This document shows positions 28,380 through 39,580 of a stretch of 64,000 nucleotides of DNA, in pieces. Under the pieces are notes generated by a model. It saw only the letters and a program-made list of their open reading frames with translations. It was not told the origin of the DNA and did not search any database. Source of the DNA: Atriophallophorus winterbourni (Eukaryota; Platyhelminthes; Trematoda; Plagiorchiida; Microphallidae); assembly GCA_013407085.1 (NCBI GenBank), contig JACCGJ010002861.1:1-64000 (forward strand). Reading direction: 5' to 3'. Every line of letters begins with the position of its first letter. Position 1 is the stretch's first letter. The translations under genes and the position numbers were made by a program.

Positions 28380-30430
28380 TTGTTGTTCCGTCACGTGTCT
28401 TTAAAGCGGCAACCCATGGTTTCACCCTAGACCGGTTATTCATGATCTCATACGGGATTTTTGGGTTTGATTTCATTTTGTTGATTAAACGTTTTTAATA
28501 ATTTAATTTGTCATAAAAAGCAAGTTTGTTTACCTTATTTTCCAGAAAGCGGCATGTCTCCCAACTCTCAAGAGTGGTATCATGTCGAAATAAATCATTT
28601 TTGTGTTCGGCTTCTTAGCTTGAACGAATATCCCTTTTTGCACGTTGGGAACAATACGAGCTTAAATATAAACGGCAAATTTAGGTTCGTTTTTCATCCA
28701 CTGCTACTGATCGTGCACGTTTTCGGACTTAAGTCCAGGGTCTGTTGCGTGCTTAAGAGTAGTTTTGAGTTGTGAAAAGTCAATTTTTCTAATTAGCTTG
28801 TTGATGTCACTAGTTATGATTGCCTTGCAAATATAATCAAACGTAATAACTAAGTGGTCACTGAGTCCCATTGGAGCTTTATAAGTGAGACTTTCTATCA
28901 CGTGCTCTTCATTTGTTAGTATCAAGTCCAAGATAAACGTCGTATCGTACCACGAAATGGGTTATTGTTGAAAATATGGTTTTTGAGTGGAATTTATTTT
29001 AGCAGCTGTTGATATATAGCATTCAAGTTGTTTTCTGGATAAACTGAATTTTGCTTAAAATTCGGCAGATTGGAGTCTTCGATCAGAAGAAGTCTGCCGC
29101 GGTATCTGGTAGCCACTGACCGTGTATTTGCAAGTAATGTTGAATTTTAGGCTTCGTCCGCTGGACGCGAACGCTAAATCACACCCACTATGCATTTTTC
29201 TCCTGCTGTTACATTTAGCGAACACAATAATGTGTCTTGCAGTTGTAAGTCGTCATCAGTTATCTCTTATCCGAGCAATATCTGAATGTGGTGAAGCGCA
29301 ACACCACATCCACGTGTCAGGCGATCGCGACGAATTAGAGACAGCCTCAATGACAACTGCATCGTCTGTTAAAGTTGGATGAAATCATGTCTCAGTTACG
29401 ACAATTACGTCTGGTGAGTGTGTGGTAGTTAGTTCTGTTAATTCGTGTAGTTTGTTTGTCAAGAATTGGGCAATCGTATACAAAAATTTGACAGCCGAAG
29501 TTGACAGCAAAGACAGTTCGTGAGATAAAATTATTGGTAAGAATCAGACTGAGTCCGCAGGTAGAAGGTTTGCTTCGCCGACTCCAAAACAAACGGCTAA
29601 ATGACACTTTTTTCCAGGTTTGGATTTTTCACTCTGCCCAGTATTTAGACTTTCAATATCATCCTCGTTAGCATTAGTTTTGAGGTGTCTAGGAATAGTT
29701 TTAATCTCTCGAAATCGCTTCTTATTTTTATGAACGGCTTAAGCCATACTGTCTGTCAATTTAGTAAAATCAGATTGGTTGTTTTTAGACTCATCCTAGT
29801 GCTCAATTTCAACCATTTGCTCGAACTATGCTGCTGTTTATTCGAGAATAATGTCCCAGTTGCCCCTGGAACATTGGTAGAGAAAATGCTGAGCGAAACT
29901 TTTTTGAAGCTGGTTTCTCAAACACAACATTGGAGGAGGATGGCTTTTGTTTTTATTCGGCTGTGTCTATCTCTTTGGTGACTTGTATCAATATTTTGGA
30001 ATATTAAGGGGCACCAGTGGTGTTTTATGATGAAGTTGATTGTTTAGGATCCTTCGTTGTAGTTTTGATCAATAGCTTCATTGAATTTCTCATTTGTGTA
30101 AACTGGTTTTTCATGTGCGACTATCAACTCACTATTTGATTAGGCTTTTCACCTGCATTCATGTCTTTACTGATGTGGTGAAAGTCTTTATTGGATTATC
30201 TACATCTAGTACAAACATAACAAACAGATGGGTGTTTCTCAACGTTCACAAGCGTCACAAAATCATCAGTCAAATTTTTCATCATATGACGCGTGTTGGT
30301 AGAAGCCGCAGAAAGTACATTTAACTGAAACAGTATCGATGCTTACCAAATCGAAACACGTGATACAGAGGGCACACTGATTCCCTGTAGCCGTCGAAGG
30401 AATACATTTCGCGTAACAGCTAGATGGATT
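28380..30430 (-). pseudogene. CR1-like element, decayed ORF1 and endonuclease
   Basis: In element order: 30420-30250 encodes a Cys-rich finger (CALCITCFDLVSID, CTFCGFYQHAS) like the PHD-type finger of CR1 ORF1. 28931-28704 encodes LDLILTNEEHVIESLTYKAP and MGLSDHLVITFDY, the endonuclease end with its SDH. 28550-28380 encodes the EN-RT linker (NNRSRVKPWVAALKTRDG). Together with 26.4-27.8 kb it is probably one decayed element of about 4 kb. Confidence 0.6.
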
Positions 30431-31527
30431 TTCTTCTTTTTATGGGCAGTGAATCTCGCGACACGTTCGCACATGTTTGTGGGGTGCGTAGTGCAGGCTG
30501 GCTGATCGACTATGGGTGTTTTGTTGATTGAGTGATTTGACTATGTTCGATGGCGAGATTTCGGCATTGATCAATTAATAAGCGTTAACTCGTTAACAAC
30601 ATCAGAGCTAACACGAAATAAGGTATAGAAGCCTGTAAGTTAACGTGTACTTTGCAATGACAGCAAATTCGTAGGATAGTTGGTACTGGGAAAAACTTTG
30701 TGCGCGGGAATATATTGGTCTTTTACCGTCAAATTATAACTTTGCTGTAGTCGAATTGCACGATTTAATAGTATGAAATCTAACAGATATCGTGGAGTGG
30801 TGCATGGAATTCTTCAAATTGTATAAATCCGAACAGATGCAACAAAGGTATAATCAAAATTGTCAGTGCAACGAGAAATACGTCCACACAGTTTGCTTGA
30901 AAGCTTGCAAACCTTCCGTTTAAATTGTCCTTTTCAGGTCTGTTTTTGTGTAAGTTTTATTTTGTTTAGTATTGTAGACATTTTTATTCCTCTAAATAAT
31001 TAGATAGCTCAACTATTGTCATTTTTTCATTTATGATAAATTCGTGTTTATTAAGTATGTATTACCATTTTTTGACCAACCGACTTTTGTTCACTTTTGA
31101 ACGTTTTCACGCTAAAAGGATATTACACAATATTTAGCGATTTCCCATTTTTTCGTTTCAACAACGAAATCAAGATACCACCTTCCCATTATTTTTGATG
31201 ACTGATGTCTTTTATTCGGCCGAATGAGCTTTTTTACAATAACACCATGAATCACAGTCCAATGGCATTCCTAACACAAATGCTCAATGATGCACAAGCC
31301 ATAAACATCAATTTTGTCTGTTGGATACTTGCGATATACACAGCCTTACATCCGTAATATCGTGTAAGGTCGTGACTTAGAGATATTTTACAAATCACAA
31401 ATAATTAATTTTGTATCCCATTATTATCTTGATTGCCGTTCAGTACGCGAGAATCGAGACTTCGATTACATCCCTCAATTCTCAACAGACATTAGTTACG
31501 TCATAGGAGACGAAAACCTGAGCGCCG

Positions 31528-31827
31528 ATGCATTATGAAGGCCTGGGATCTCATTTTTTGTCTTTAAACACACCATTTGGTCACTCCCTTCTAACCAAGC
31601 ATCAAACGGATATCAATAAACTAAGCTTGCTAAATGGTGATCTTAGAAATTTCTTGAAACCTAAACGCCTAGCACCAATTTATTTTTATCGAGTTAGCCG
31701 TGAAACTCTCATGAGCATGGTTCCCTTTGTTCACAGAAATAGGCCAGTCACTCCAAGCGATGTTCGAACTCGAAACGGTATTTACCTAAACGTTTTGCTG
31801 AATATGCGTGCTTATGAAAGTTTATAG
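31528..31827 (+). CDS. Unrecognised open frame, 99 codons
   Basis: The frame includes LSLLNGDLRNFLKPKRLAPI and FVHRNRPVTPSDVRTRNGIY. It is relatively clean in an AT-rich setting and reads more like protein than its neighbours, but I recognise no family. It could be a single exon, a transposon relic or chance. No splice sites were assigned. Confidence 0.2.
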   Translation: MHYEGLGSHFLSLNTPFGHSLLTKHQTDINKLSLLNGDLRNFLKPKRLAPIYFYRVSRETLMSMVPFVHRNRPVTPSDVRTRNGIYLNVLLNMRAYESL

Positions 31828-33076
31828 CGTACGTTTTTCTCCTTCCGAGTATATCAAACGCTTTAGTGGGCGAATATTGTAGTGATTCGCATTCTTGAAC
31901 AATCTTTTAAACTCGAACAAGCACAATTTGATTTGTATACCTAATCTTTATGCATTTCCTACTTTAGTAGAACTTTTTGTTGAGATTGATAAAAATTTTC
32001 ACTTTAAGAATCCGTCTTTTTTCGTGATTGCGAATTTCGTGTGCGTTGCTCCGTGTGGAAATTGTGATTAACATATCTCCCAACATTTGAGCACATTCTA
32101 CACCTTGGATTTCAGTTTTTAAATTTTCATATTTAGGCTTGTTCGCTATCATCGGATTTATTTGAATCTCTCGTTAAATATTTGCTTATTTGGTTTCGTA
32201 GTGAGTTTGCTCCATTTTTGTTCAGTGTAGTAGTGTAGAATGTTTTTACCACTCTACGCACATCATTGTTTGCTTTTTTAGCTCCGTTCAGTTTGAGTAA
32301 GAAAAAATGTGGCTGCGTTGTCAATTGTTCAGATTAATATCGGAAGTAGATCTCTACATCTTCGTGTATTACGCCAGGAATAAGCTAGCATATATCGCGA
32401 GACACCGTCCCCACAGTGCTTTACGGAAATTTATGTAGTATCCAAAATAAATATTCTAAACCCTTTATCATAGAGCGAGTTACGACTGCATGTAATAGCA
32501 CGGACTAAAACTTGACAATCTCCAACTGATCATATTCCTAACGCAATTTGTAGCACTAATTTTGATGTCAGATTTGCAAGATCTGGTGCACTCGACGGAG
32601 AATTTTCTGCTATCTTTCTCTGGCTAGGTCACTGAACATCAGAATATAAAGAGAAATTGTGGAAGTTAGGAGATGATCCGCCTCTACAAACCATTGGAAT
32701 CGCAATAACAGCAGGCGAATCTTCATCATTTCACTCCGTAAAACTTATTATGTGAAATTGCTTCACTTAGTTATGAGAAATTAAAATTGTTTTGCTCATG
32801 ATTTCGTTGATCGTTTTTAATGAGTGTTATATACTAAAGAAACATGTACGCTGATAACATTTTAACAACAGTAACCGCAGCATATTTAGCATTAGCTCAC
32901 TTTACGTGTGACCAATGCTATTCAAAGAGATGTGTTGTATTTATTCGCGAATCGCTTCTCCAGATATCTGTCCGTTTTGGATTTATGTTAATTTCTGAGT
33001 TTAAATTCCCTTTCCAATAACCGTAGCCCCCTCTATTGAACTCTTTTTAGTCCTTCTACAAAAACGCCACACAAAA

Positions 33077-33268
33077 TTGATCCAGATCATATATAGATTT
33101 TTTGGACTTATGAAATTCACTCCGGAATGCACTTTCACACATTTATACGGAACACCGTATGAATTGATCCACACCGATAATAGGCATCATGAGAAATCAC
33201 GGTTAGTTTCCACTCTTATTATCTCTTTATTACTCATGTACACACATGGAAACATTATAGCAACTTGA
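33077..33268 (+). CDS. Unrecognised open frame, possible exon
   Basis: FFGLMKFTPECTFTHLYGTP then YELIHTDNRHHEK is locally convincing peptide. It is preceded by TATATAG, a possible acceptor, but nothing fixes a gene. Chance is a real alternative. Confidence 0.15.
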   Translation: MIQIIYRFFGLMKFTPECTFTHLYGTPYELIHTDNRHHEKSRLVSTLIISLLLMYTHGNIIAT

Positions 33269-33837
33269 ATGAATTGGATTGAAGAATACGAAAATTTTTA
33301 TTCAAAATATTCTTAATGTCATCTCTATGTTAATGTTTATTAAAATGGCTTAACATTTACGTAGACAACAAAAGATAACACAAGCCATCAAATACATAAT
33401 TTTTCTCTATCGTACAGTGACGATAGTCTTTTGAAAAAATGTCGTAAGGCGATTGGAACAAAGGATTGTGATAGAGAATTATTGTTTTGCGTCGGGTTGT
33501 GGTTTGACACATACTACCCAGGTTCAAAGGCATCTTTTATGTTTCATATACAGCATTTTGACGTTGGAAACTCTAAATTAGGCTGCTTGTAATGATTATT
33601 AACCCTTTTATTCACAAGCATAAACACAATTTTTGTGCAAACGATGGTATTTTTAGAAAATTAACAGTTGTAAATAAATATTTATTTGCTTATAAATGAC
33701 AATCACTTATTGCCATGTGAATACAGAGAACGCCGAACAACTAAACAGCTCGGGTGTTCAAGCTCAGAGAAACTCTTATTTCCACTTTTCTAGAAGAAAT
33801 ATGAAACAGACAGTGTAAGATTATTTGACTTAGACGG

Positions 33838-34072
33838 ACGCCGGACCACCGACTTTCGAAACGAATTCTTTTTGCGACACCAAATCCTGATTTTCGTAAA
33901 CCTCGTGGTGTCCAAACCTTTTAAAATTCGGCACAGAACGTTTTCGTTTATGACGTCCTTGCTATCAGATATCCCAGTGGTTAGTTATCTTTCAGAATAT
34001 GTCCCTTAACCGCGATCAGTGGCGGTCTTGCACTAAGCATCATATTGTAGTGTTTGCTAACCTTGAATGTTG
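33838..34072 (+). pseudogene. RTE family 1, C-terminal and 3' UTR remnant
   Basis: It is nucleotide-similar to 13003-13262: CCGGACCACCGACTTTCGAA, TTTTTGCGACACCA, CAGTGGCGGTCTTGCACTAA and AACCTTGAATGTTGT. It stops where the PLE 3' end begins. Confidence 0.7.
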
Positions 34073-34112
34073 TTGTAGCTTACTTGAATCTGTTCTCCGA
34101 GCTTGTTGATTT

Positions 34113-34158
34113 TGCATCGAACGTTTCGTTGCCAGACTAGGCAACATCTTCAGCGATT
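34113..34158 (-). ncRNA. Hammerhead-like motif at the PLE 3' end
   Basis: Minus strand: short stem I ATCG/CGAT, core CTGAAGA, one extra T, stem II GTTGCC/GGCAAC with loop TAGTCT, then GAA, palindrome ACGT and T. It lies just past the PLE reading frame and overlaps its final codons. The extra base also occurs at 26057-26098, so it looks like a family trait. Confidence 0.55.
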
Positions 34159-35295
34159 GTTGGCAAATTGACTGCTTGAAGTGGCACTGACGATGGCATT
34201 TGGCCGGCCGAACATTGGTCACGTGATCGCATGTGATTGATTGATTGATTGGCTGCCTTTTCGGTTCTTCGTCTCAGTCGCATCCGTGAATAGATGTCGT
34301 CCAAGCTCACGTGTTCGTTGATCGATCGTTTATCGGAGTGCCAGGCTTCGATGAACTCTCGTGCTGCTTTGTTATTAGCTCGGCCCAAGATGTGGCAGAT
34401 ATGCCAGTCCATCTCGTGATCTTCGTTGTCGACGTGCGTTTATATGAGAGATTCGGTGTCGTGACGTCGTACGGCCAGTTGATGCTCATGGATTCGCGTT
34501 TTTAGTTTTCGACCGGTTTGCCCGATGTAGTGTTTGTCACAGTGCGTACACTGTATTTTGTACACTACGTTTGCGTTTTCATCTTTGGATATTGCATCTT
34601 TCACTTTTGTGAGCACGTTACGTAGGGTTGCTGTTGGTTTGTGGGCGATAAAATTACCGTGAGGTCGTAGGAGTCTTGATGTCATTTCTGAGATCTGTTT
34701 AATGTATGGTAACGCCGCCCGTTGCATAACATCAGTCTGATCTCGCCTAGGGCGTGTCGTTAGGCATCTACGGATAAAGTTCTTCGGGTAAGCGTTCTTC
34801 TGGAATAGCTTGAATAAATATTGTTCTTCCGCTTTTTGCAGTGTGAGCATGCTGCAGTGTGTTCTAGCGCGTTGAAACAACGTCCGAACGCAGCTATTCT
34901 TGTGTGCTGTTGGGTGGTTACTTATGAAGTTCAAGATTTGGTCGGTGTGGCTCGGCTTTCTATAGACATTGGTCTGTAGTTCGCCGTTACTCAGTCTCAT
35001 GACTTGCACGTCTAAGAATGGTAATTGACCGCTTGTTTCTTTTTCCATTGTGAACTGTATACCATTGAACACACAGTTGAGTAATCGTGAAGTTTCCTCA
35101 AGTCTTGATCGTTTAATAATCACGAAAGTATCGTCCACGTAGCGTACCCTTAGGGTGGGTTGTATCAATGGTAAAGAGATCTGCTCCAGCCTCTGCATTA
35201 CGATTCCAGCGATTAGTCCTGAGATTGGTAAGCCCATTGGGGTGCCTCTTATTTGTTCGTAAACTTCTCCGTTGAAGGTGAATTGTGTTGTAAGC
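34137..35295 (-). pseudogene. Penelope-like element: RT and GIY-YIG endonuclease
   Basis: The RT has EQIRGTPMGLPISGLIAG, RYVDDTFVI (intact YVDD), QLPFLDVQV and NVYRKPSHTDQILNF. The GIY-YIG domain has VVYKIQCTHCDKHYIGQTGR, RIHEHQLAV and, after an in-frame TAA at 34440-34442, HVDNEDHEMDW. It ends IAEDVA. The upstream half of the RT is missing: at 35296 the sequence turns abruptly into the LTR of another element. Confidence 0.88.
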
Positions 35296-35514
35296 TGTAA
35301 TGAATTGTATTGTATTGAATTGAATAATCAGCCCAAGAATGTAAGTGAGAACAACCGCGCTCACTCGAATCACCGTATGTATTGAACAACAACCAGAATC
35401 AGAATGAATGAATGAGTGACAATCAGAACTTGAATGATAGTACTATTGATTATCTTTGAATGAGTGGTGATGAATGATCGATTATTATTGATCGTTAATC
35501 GAACAATCACCACA
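35296..35514 (-). repeat. 3' LTR of the 1,752 bp element
   Basis: It is identical in length to the 5' LTR with about five substitutions. A short purine-rich run (CTGAGGTGG) precedes it. Its outer edge abuts truncated PLE sequence. Confidence 0.85.
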
Positions 35515-35520
35515 ACCACC

Positions 35521-36767
35521 TCAGTTTGCGAATGATCCTGGGTTTGTATAATCCCAGTACGGCTTGTTCAACAAACGTTCTGATCTCCACGGAGGATCTA
35601 GCGAACCCGAAACATCATCCACAGTTACCAACAATTGTATCGCTTTTTCAATGGCAGTAGTCCAAGGTGACAATAAGGCTTTTCCTCTAGCGGTTTTGAA
35701 AAGAATATTATCTGACAATCGTTTGGATGAACTAGTTGGCAGTGCTGAATTCGCTTGATAAGATAAGTTCGGCGATTTATTTGAATTGGCATCTGATAAA
35801 TTCTGAAGTTTGCAAGCATTGAAGCCACTTTCTTGGTAATGAAAACTAGATTTTCCGTTTGAATCAATGATACGGGCGGATGTTGACGTGTTAACAGGAG
35901 TAGCACTTGAATCGGTTGGTAGGGAAGTCAAATTTTCATCATCAAACGAAAGATCTTTAGCACGAGCAATGACACTGTTATGAATCGGTCGAATTGTCTT
36001 TCCAGATGCAGTTTGAATATCCAGAGTAACAGGAGTGTTCTCCAAACTATGATAGGATGTATGAAAGTCAACGTTTCCTTTTTCGCCAAGCGGCATAGTT
36101 AAGGTATCATCATCATTTGTCTGCATCAGAGCTTTGGCGTTTTCACGTTTATGTGTATTGAGCCTGACAGAATCTTGTGCTGGCGACAAATCTGTTGTTG
36201 CCACACGCGCATCTTCATATTGTTCGCAGTGAGCTCGAACATCCTTAAAGGAGGGTTTTGGCAGCTTCAAAAGTTCATTTTACAGAACACTGTCATGTAT
36301 TCCAGCAATTAGACGATCTTTCAATTGCATATCTAACGACTCACCGAAGTTGCATTTCGCTGCCTGAATTAGCAATTGTAGAATAAAATCACAAATTCCT
36401 TGTTTGGGCTGACGCACCATGGAATGAAATTTTGCACTTTCGGTTGGCTCGAAATGTACTGGTTTCACGTTTTGCATTAAAAGCGTCTTCAACTTTTCGT
36501 ATGGAAGAGAAATAGGAGAATCAGATAAGCTAAATTCTTGATTAACGTATATGCAGATTTTCCAACTGCATTTAGAAAATGAACCGATTTTTTATCATTC
36601 TCAGCTTTCGGTTGTGTCATACACCAAATTTCGAATCTTTCACAATAGTCTTCTATTTCTCGAGCATTTGAATTTATATCGAGAGGTTCTAGACTTGAAT
36701 TTGCCATGACGAAATGATCCTGAATTGTATGAATTGTATCCTGAATTGTATGAATTGTATCAATCAC
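35521..36767 (-). pseudogene. Degraded gag fused to pol C-terminus
   Basis: MANSSLEPLDINSNAREIED and YCERFEIWCM start a gypsy capsid. KFHSMVRQPKQGICDFILQL and CNFGESLDMQLKDRLIAGIH are the typical conserved capsid helices. A frameshift lies near 36540 and a TAA at 36280 (family Gln position). The frame after 36270 ends PPWRSERLLNKPYWDYTNPG, like the basic tail of gypsy integrases, directly before the 3' LTR. Confidence 0.7.
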
Positions 36768-36828
36768 CGAATCCTAAATTGTATGAATTGTATCCTGTTC
36801 GGGCGCACCCACTGCTCGCGACGCCAAA

Positions 36829-37047
36829 TGTAATGAATTGTATTGTATTGAATTGAATAATCAGCCCAAGAATGTGAGTGAGAACAACCGCGCTCACTCG
36901 AATCACAGTATGTATTGAATAACAACCAGAATCAGAATGAATGAATGAATGATAATCAGAACTTGAATGATAGTACTATTGATTATCTTTGAATGAGTGG
37001 TGATGAATGATCGATTATTATTGATCGTTAATCGAACAATCACCACA
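36829..37047 (-). repeat. 5' LTR of the 1,752 bp element
   Basis: This is the 219 bp terminal repeat in element orientation. Two bases past its end is TGGCGTCGCGAGCAGTGG, a candidate tRNA primer site starting with the expected TGG; the tRNA is not identified. A 21 bp unit built from TGAATTGTA repeats follows in the leader at about 36719-36796. Confidence 0.85.
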
Positions 37048-37667
37048 CATGCCGCAAGGCCGCTGTTTTGAAGCGAACCACTATATCGGAAGAGGGCAGA
37101 TTGCGTCAGCTTCTCTCAAGTGTTCAGCTGGGTGATCGCACTCCCTCGCAGCTTCTTCGCCATATGCGCGCATTGGTTGGGGACTCAAAGGTCGATGACT
37201 CTATCATTCGTCAATTATGGTTAAAATGTCTACCTGTAAGCATGGCGTCCATCCTAGCAGCCTCTGCCACCCGTTCCACGTTGGATAAGCTTGCTGATAT
37301 AGCGGATAAAATCAACGAATATTACGGACATCATACCGTCCAGCAAGTTGAGACACCCAAGCCATTAATCCCCAATGAACCCTTAAAATCCACAGAAAGT
37401 CTGTCAGAACGACTATCCAGAATTGAACTCTCTATAGCAAATCTGACGCGTTATGCTGAAACCCGCACTCACTCCAATTCGAGACGACGCAGCAGTGCGC
37501 CACAACACCGCAGTACGTCACAACACCGCAGTGCGTCGCGACACCGCAATCAGATTTGTTATTTTCATCGACGTTTCGGTGACGATGCGCGTAACTGTCG
37601 CCCCGGTTGCAAATACCCCAAGTCTGGCGCATTCTCTAAACAGGGAAACGCGAGCGCCAGCCAGTAG
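37048..37667 (+). pseudogene. CsRn1-like gypsy, gag (5'-truncated)
   Basis: The remaining ~205 codons include QLLSSVQLGDRTPSQLLRHM, IIRQLWLKCLP and LDKLADIADKINEYYG, the capsid C-terminal part. A nucleocapsid knuckle at 37557-37610 has spacing C-x2-H-x9-C-x3-C. That CHCC pattern, instead of the retroviral CCHC, is characteristic of the CsRn1 clade described from Clonorchis. The 5' end, with the 5' LTR, is lost at the junction with the minus-strand LTR element. Confidence 0.88.
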
Positions 37668-39580
37668 TGGCGACGACTGTCGCTGGCCAACCCGTTAGTC
37701 GCCTCCTGTATGTCACTGATCGGAATTCTCATCAGAATTTTCTCGTCGACACCGGTGCTGAGGTGAGCGTTCTACCTCGATCTGCAGAAAAACGCCACCT
37801 TCAAGCTACAGGAATTTGTCTCCAGGCGGCTAACCAAACGAAAATTGCCACGTATGGTCAGAAGTTTCTAAACCTAGACTTCGGACTCCGCCGGCAGTTC
37901 CCTTTTCTTTTTATTATTGCCGATGTCAAACAACCAATCCTTGGTGTTGATTTTCTTGCGCAGTTTGATTTAGTTGTTGATATTAAGCGACGCCAATTGC
38001 AAGATAAGATTACTTCACTTCACGTATCTTGTAAAACCGTTGCACTTAATTCTATCAACTTACGTGTGTGCCTTCCCGATTCTGATGAGTTCTCTTCCCT
38101 CGTCACGGATTTCCCTTCGCTGGTGCACCCCTCAACTGCAGCGACCAACCCCAAGCACCTGGTTCGACATCACATCGTCACCAAAGGACGACCAGTTTTT
38201 GCCAAGCCCCGTCGGCTCCCGCCAGACAAACTTCACGCAGCTAAAAACGAATTCCAACATATGGTAACCCTTGGCATAATTCGGCCATCCGATAGTCAAT
38301 GGGCCTCGCCGCTGCATTTGGTTGCAAAGAAAAATGGCGACTGGAGACCTTGTGGTGACTATCGTGCACTCAACGCCATCACCATACCCGATCGGTACCC
38401 TATTCCACATATCCACGATTTTTCCCTGCATCTCCGTGGAAAGCAGTTTTACTCAAAATTGGATTTGGTACGGGCCTACCATCAGATACCAATGGCCGAG
38501 GAGGATATCGCCAAGACAGCTGTCATTACCCCATTTGGTCTCTTCGAATTTTTCCGAATGCCATTTGGACTTCGCAATGCAGCTCAGTCCTTCCAGCGAT
38601 TTATGGACCAAATTTTTCGTGGATTAGATTTCGTTTTTGTATATATCGACGACGTCCTCATCGCCAGTACCACTGCAGAGGAGCACAAAAAACATTTACG
38701 CGTTGTTTTTGAACGTCTCGACAATTACGGAATCACTATTAATCCCGAAAAGTGTGTCTTTGGTCAAACCAGTGTCCAATTCCTTGGTCATCAAATCGAC
38801 TCCCATGGTATTAGCCCGTTACCCGACAAAACCCAATCTGTCGTGGAATATCCTTTACCCCAATCCATCAAGAGCCTTCGTCGTTTTCTTGGTGTCATCA
38901 ATTATTACGGTCGGTTCATCCCCAATTGTGCTCAATTATTACAACCCTTAACTGATTTACTACGAGGAAATCCAAAGAAACTCGTGTTGACAGCTGAAGC
39001 GGAGGCCGCTTTTGTCGCCGTGAAGAAGGAGTTGCCAACAGTTACGTTCTTGAGCCACTTGGATACCACAAACAGTGCCCGCCTTGTGCTCAAAACAGAT
39101 GCTTCTTCTGTTGCAGTGGGTGCAGTTCTACAACAGTTGATCGGCTGCGATGCTCAACCACTTTCCTTCTTTTCGAAGAAGTTGCAACCAACGCAGACGA
39201 GGTGCAGTACATTCGGCAGAGAACTTCTCGCTGTGTATTTGGCGATCAAACACTTTCGGCACTTTTTGGAAGGACGTCAGTTTACCATCTATACTGATCA
39301 CAAGCCCCTCGTTTATGCAGCTCTAACCTCTGCGGATCGTCACTCTCCTCGAGAAATCTGTCAGTTGGACTACATAATGCAGTTCACCGACGATATTCGC
39401 TTTATCGATGGTAGCAGTAATGTTGTTGCTGACGCATTCTCTCGCACGGATTTACACCAAGTCGATCGACCATCTGTGGACCTACAGGATCTTGCCCGGC
39501 ATCAGGAAGCTGATCCTGAATTTTCCGTCATCACAAACAACCCTTCCTTCGATTTTCATGTTTACCCTCCTAAACTGTGA
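37667..39580 (+). CDS. CsRn1-like gypsy pol: protease, RT, RNase H
   Basis: The open frame of 637 codons overlaps the gag stop in the -1 frame. The protease has [13 protein letters not shown] (DTG at 37748). The RT has [36 protein letters not shown] and [11 protein letters not shown] (YIDD at 38642). The RNase H has [36 protein letters not shown] and YTDHKPL. All catalytic residues appear intact. A single frameshift near 39575 separates it from the integrase, so this copy is close to intact. Confidence 0.93.
   Translation: MATTVAGQPVSRLLYVTDRNSHQNFLVDTGAEVSVLPRSAEKRHLQATGICLQAANQTKIATYGQKFLNLDFGLRRQFPFLFIIADVKQPILGVDFLAQFDLVVDIKRRQLQDKITSLHVSCKTVALNSINLRVCLPDSDEFSSLVTDFPSLVHPSTAATNPKHLVRHHIVTKGRPVFAKPRRLPPDKLHAAKNEFQHMVTLGIIRPSDSQWASPLHLVAKKNGDWRPCGDYRALNAITIPDRYPIPHIHDFSLHLRGKQFYSKLDLVRAYHQIPMAEEDIAKTAVITPFGLFEFFRMPFGLRNAAQSFQRFMDQIFRGLDFVFVYIDDVLIASTTAEEHKKHLRVVFERLDNYGITINPEKCVFGQTSVQFLGHQIDSHGISPLPDKTQSVVEYPLPQSIKSLRRFLGVINYYGRFIPNCAQLLQPLTDLLRGNPKKLVLTAEAEAAFVAVKKELPTVTFLSHLDTTNSARLVLKTDASSVAVGAVLQQLIGCDAQPLSFFSKKLQPTQTRCSTFGRELLAVYLAIKHFRHFLEGRQFTIYTDHKPLVYAALTSADRHSPREICQLDYIMQFTDDIRFIDGSSNVVADAFSRTDLHQVDRPSVDLQDLARHQEADPEFSVITNNPSFDFHVYPPKL

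Larger units (their letters stand above)
30431..33830. other. AT-rich region with no recognised feature
   Basis: This 3.4 kb is low in GC and lacks recognisable transposon or gene motifs. Two open stretches (31528-31827 and 33077-33268) are described separately. Confidence 0.35.
35296..37047 (-). mobile_element. 1,752 bp LTR retrotransposon reduced to gag and pol tail
   Basis: Two direct repeats of exactly 219 bp (35296-35514 and 36829-37047) begin TGTGGTGATTG and end CATTACA on the minus strand, giving canonical TG...CA ends. They differ at about five positions. The interior is a degraded gag followed by what looks like the last part of a gypsy pol, with everything between deleted. This is the layout of non-autonomous gag-carrying or LARD-type elements. 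No target duplication is found: flanks are TAAGC and CATGC. Confidence 0.88.

Noticed and set aside
35291..37052. Target duplication for the 219 bp LTR element
   Set aside because: Flanking bases TAAGC and CATGC do not match at 4, 5 or 6 bp.
37432..37632. Minus-strand frame over the gag knuckle
   Set aside because: It is a shadow of the gag frame caused by the repeated CGACACCGCAGT-like Arg/Ser codons.
39408..39580. Overlap of pol and integrase frames as programmed frameshifting
   Set aside because: The overlap lies inside conserved RNase H coding in one frame only; a single mutation near 39575 explains it and no slippery site was seen.
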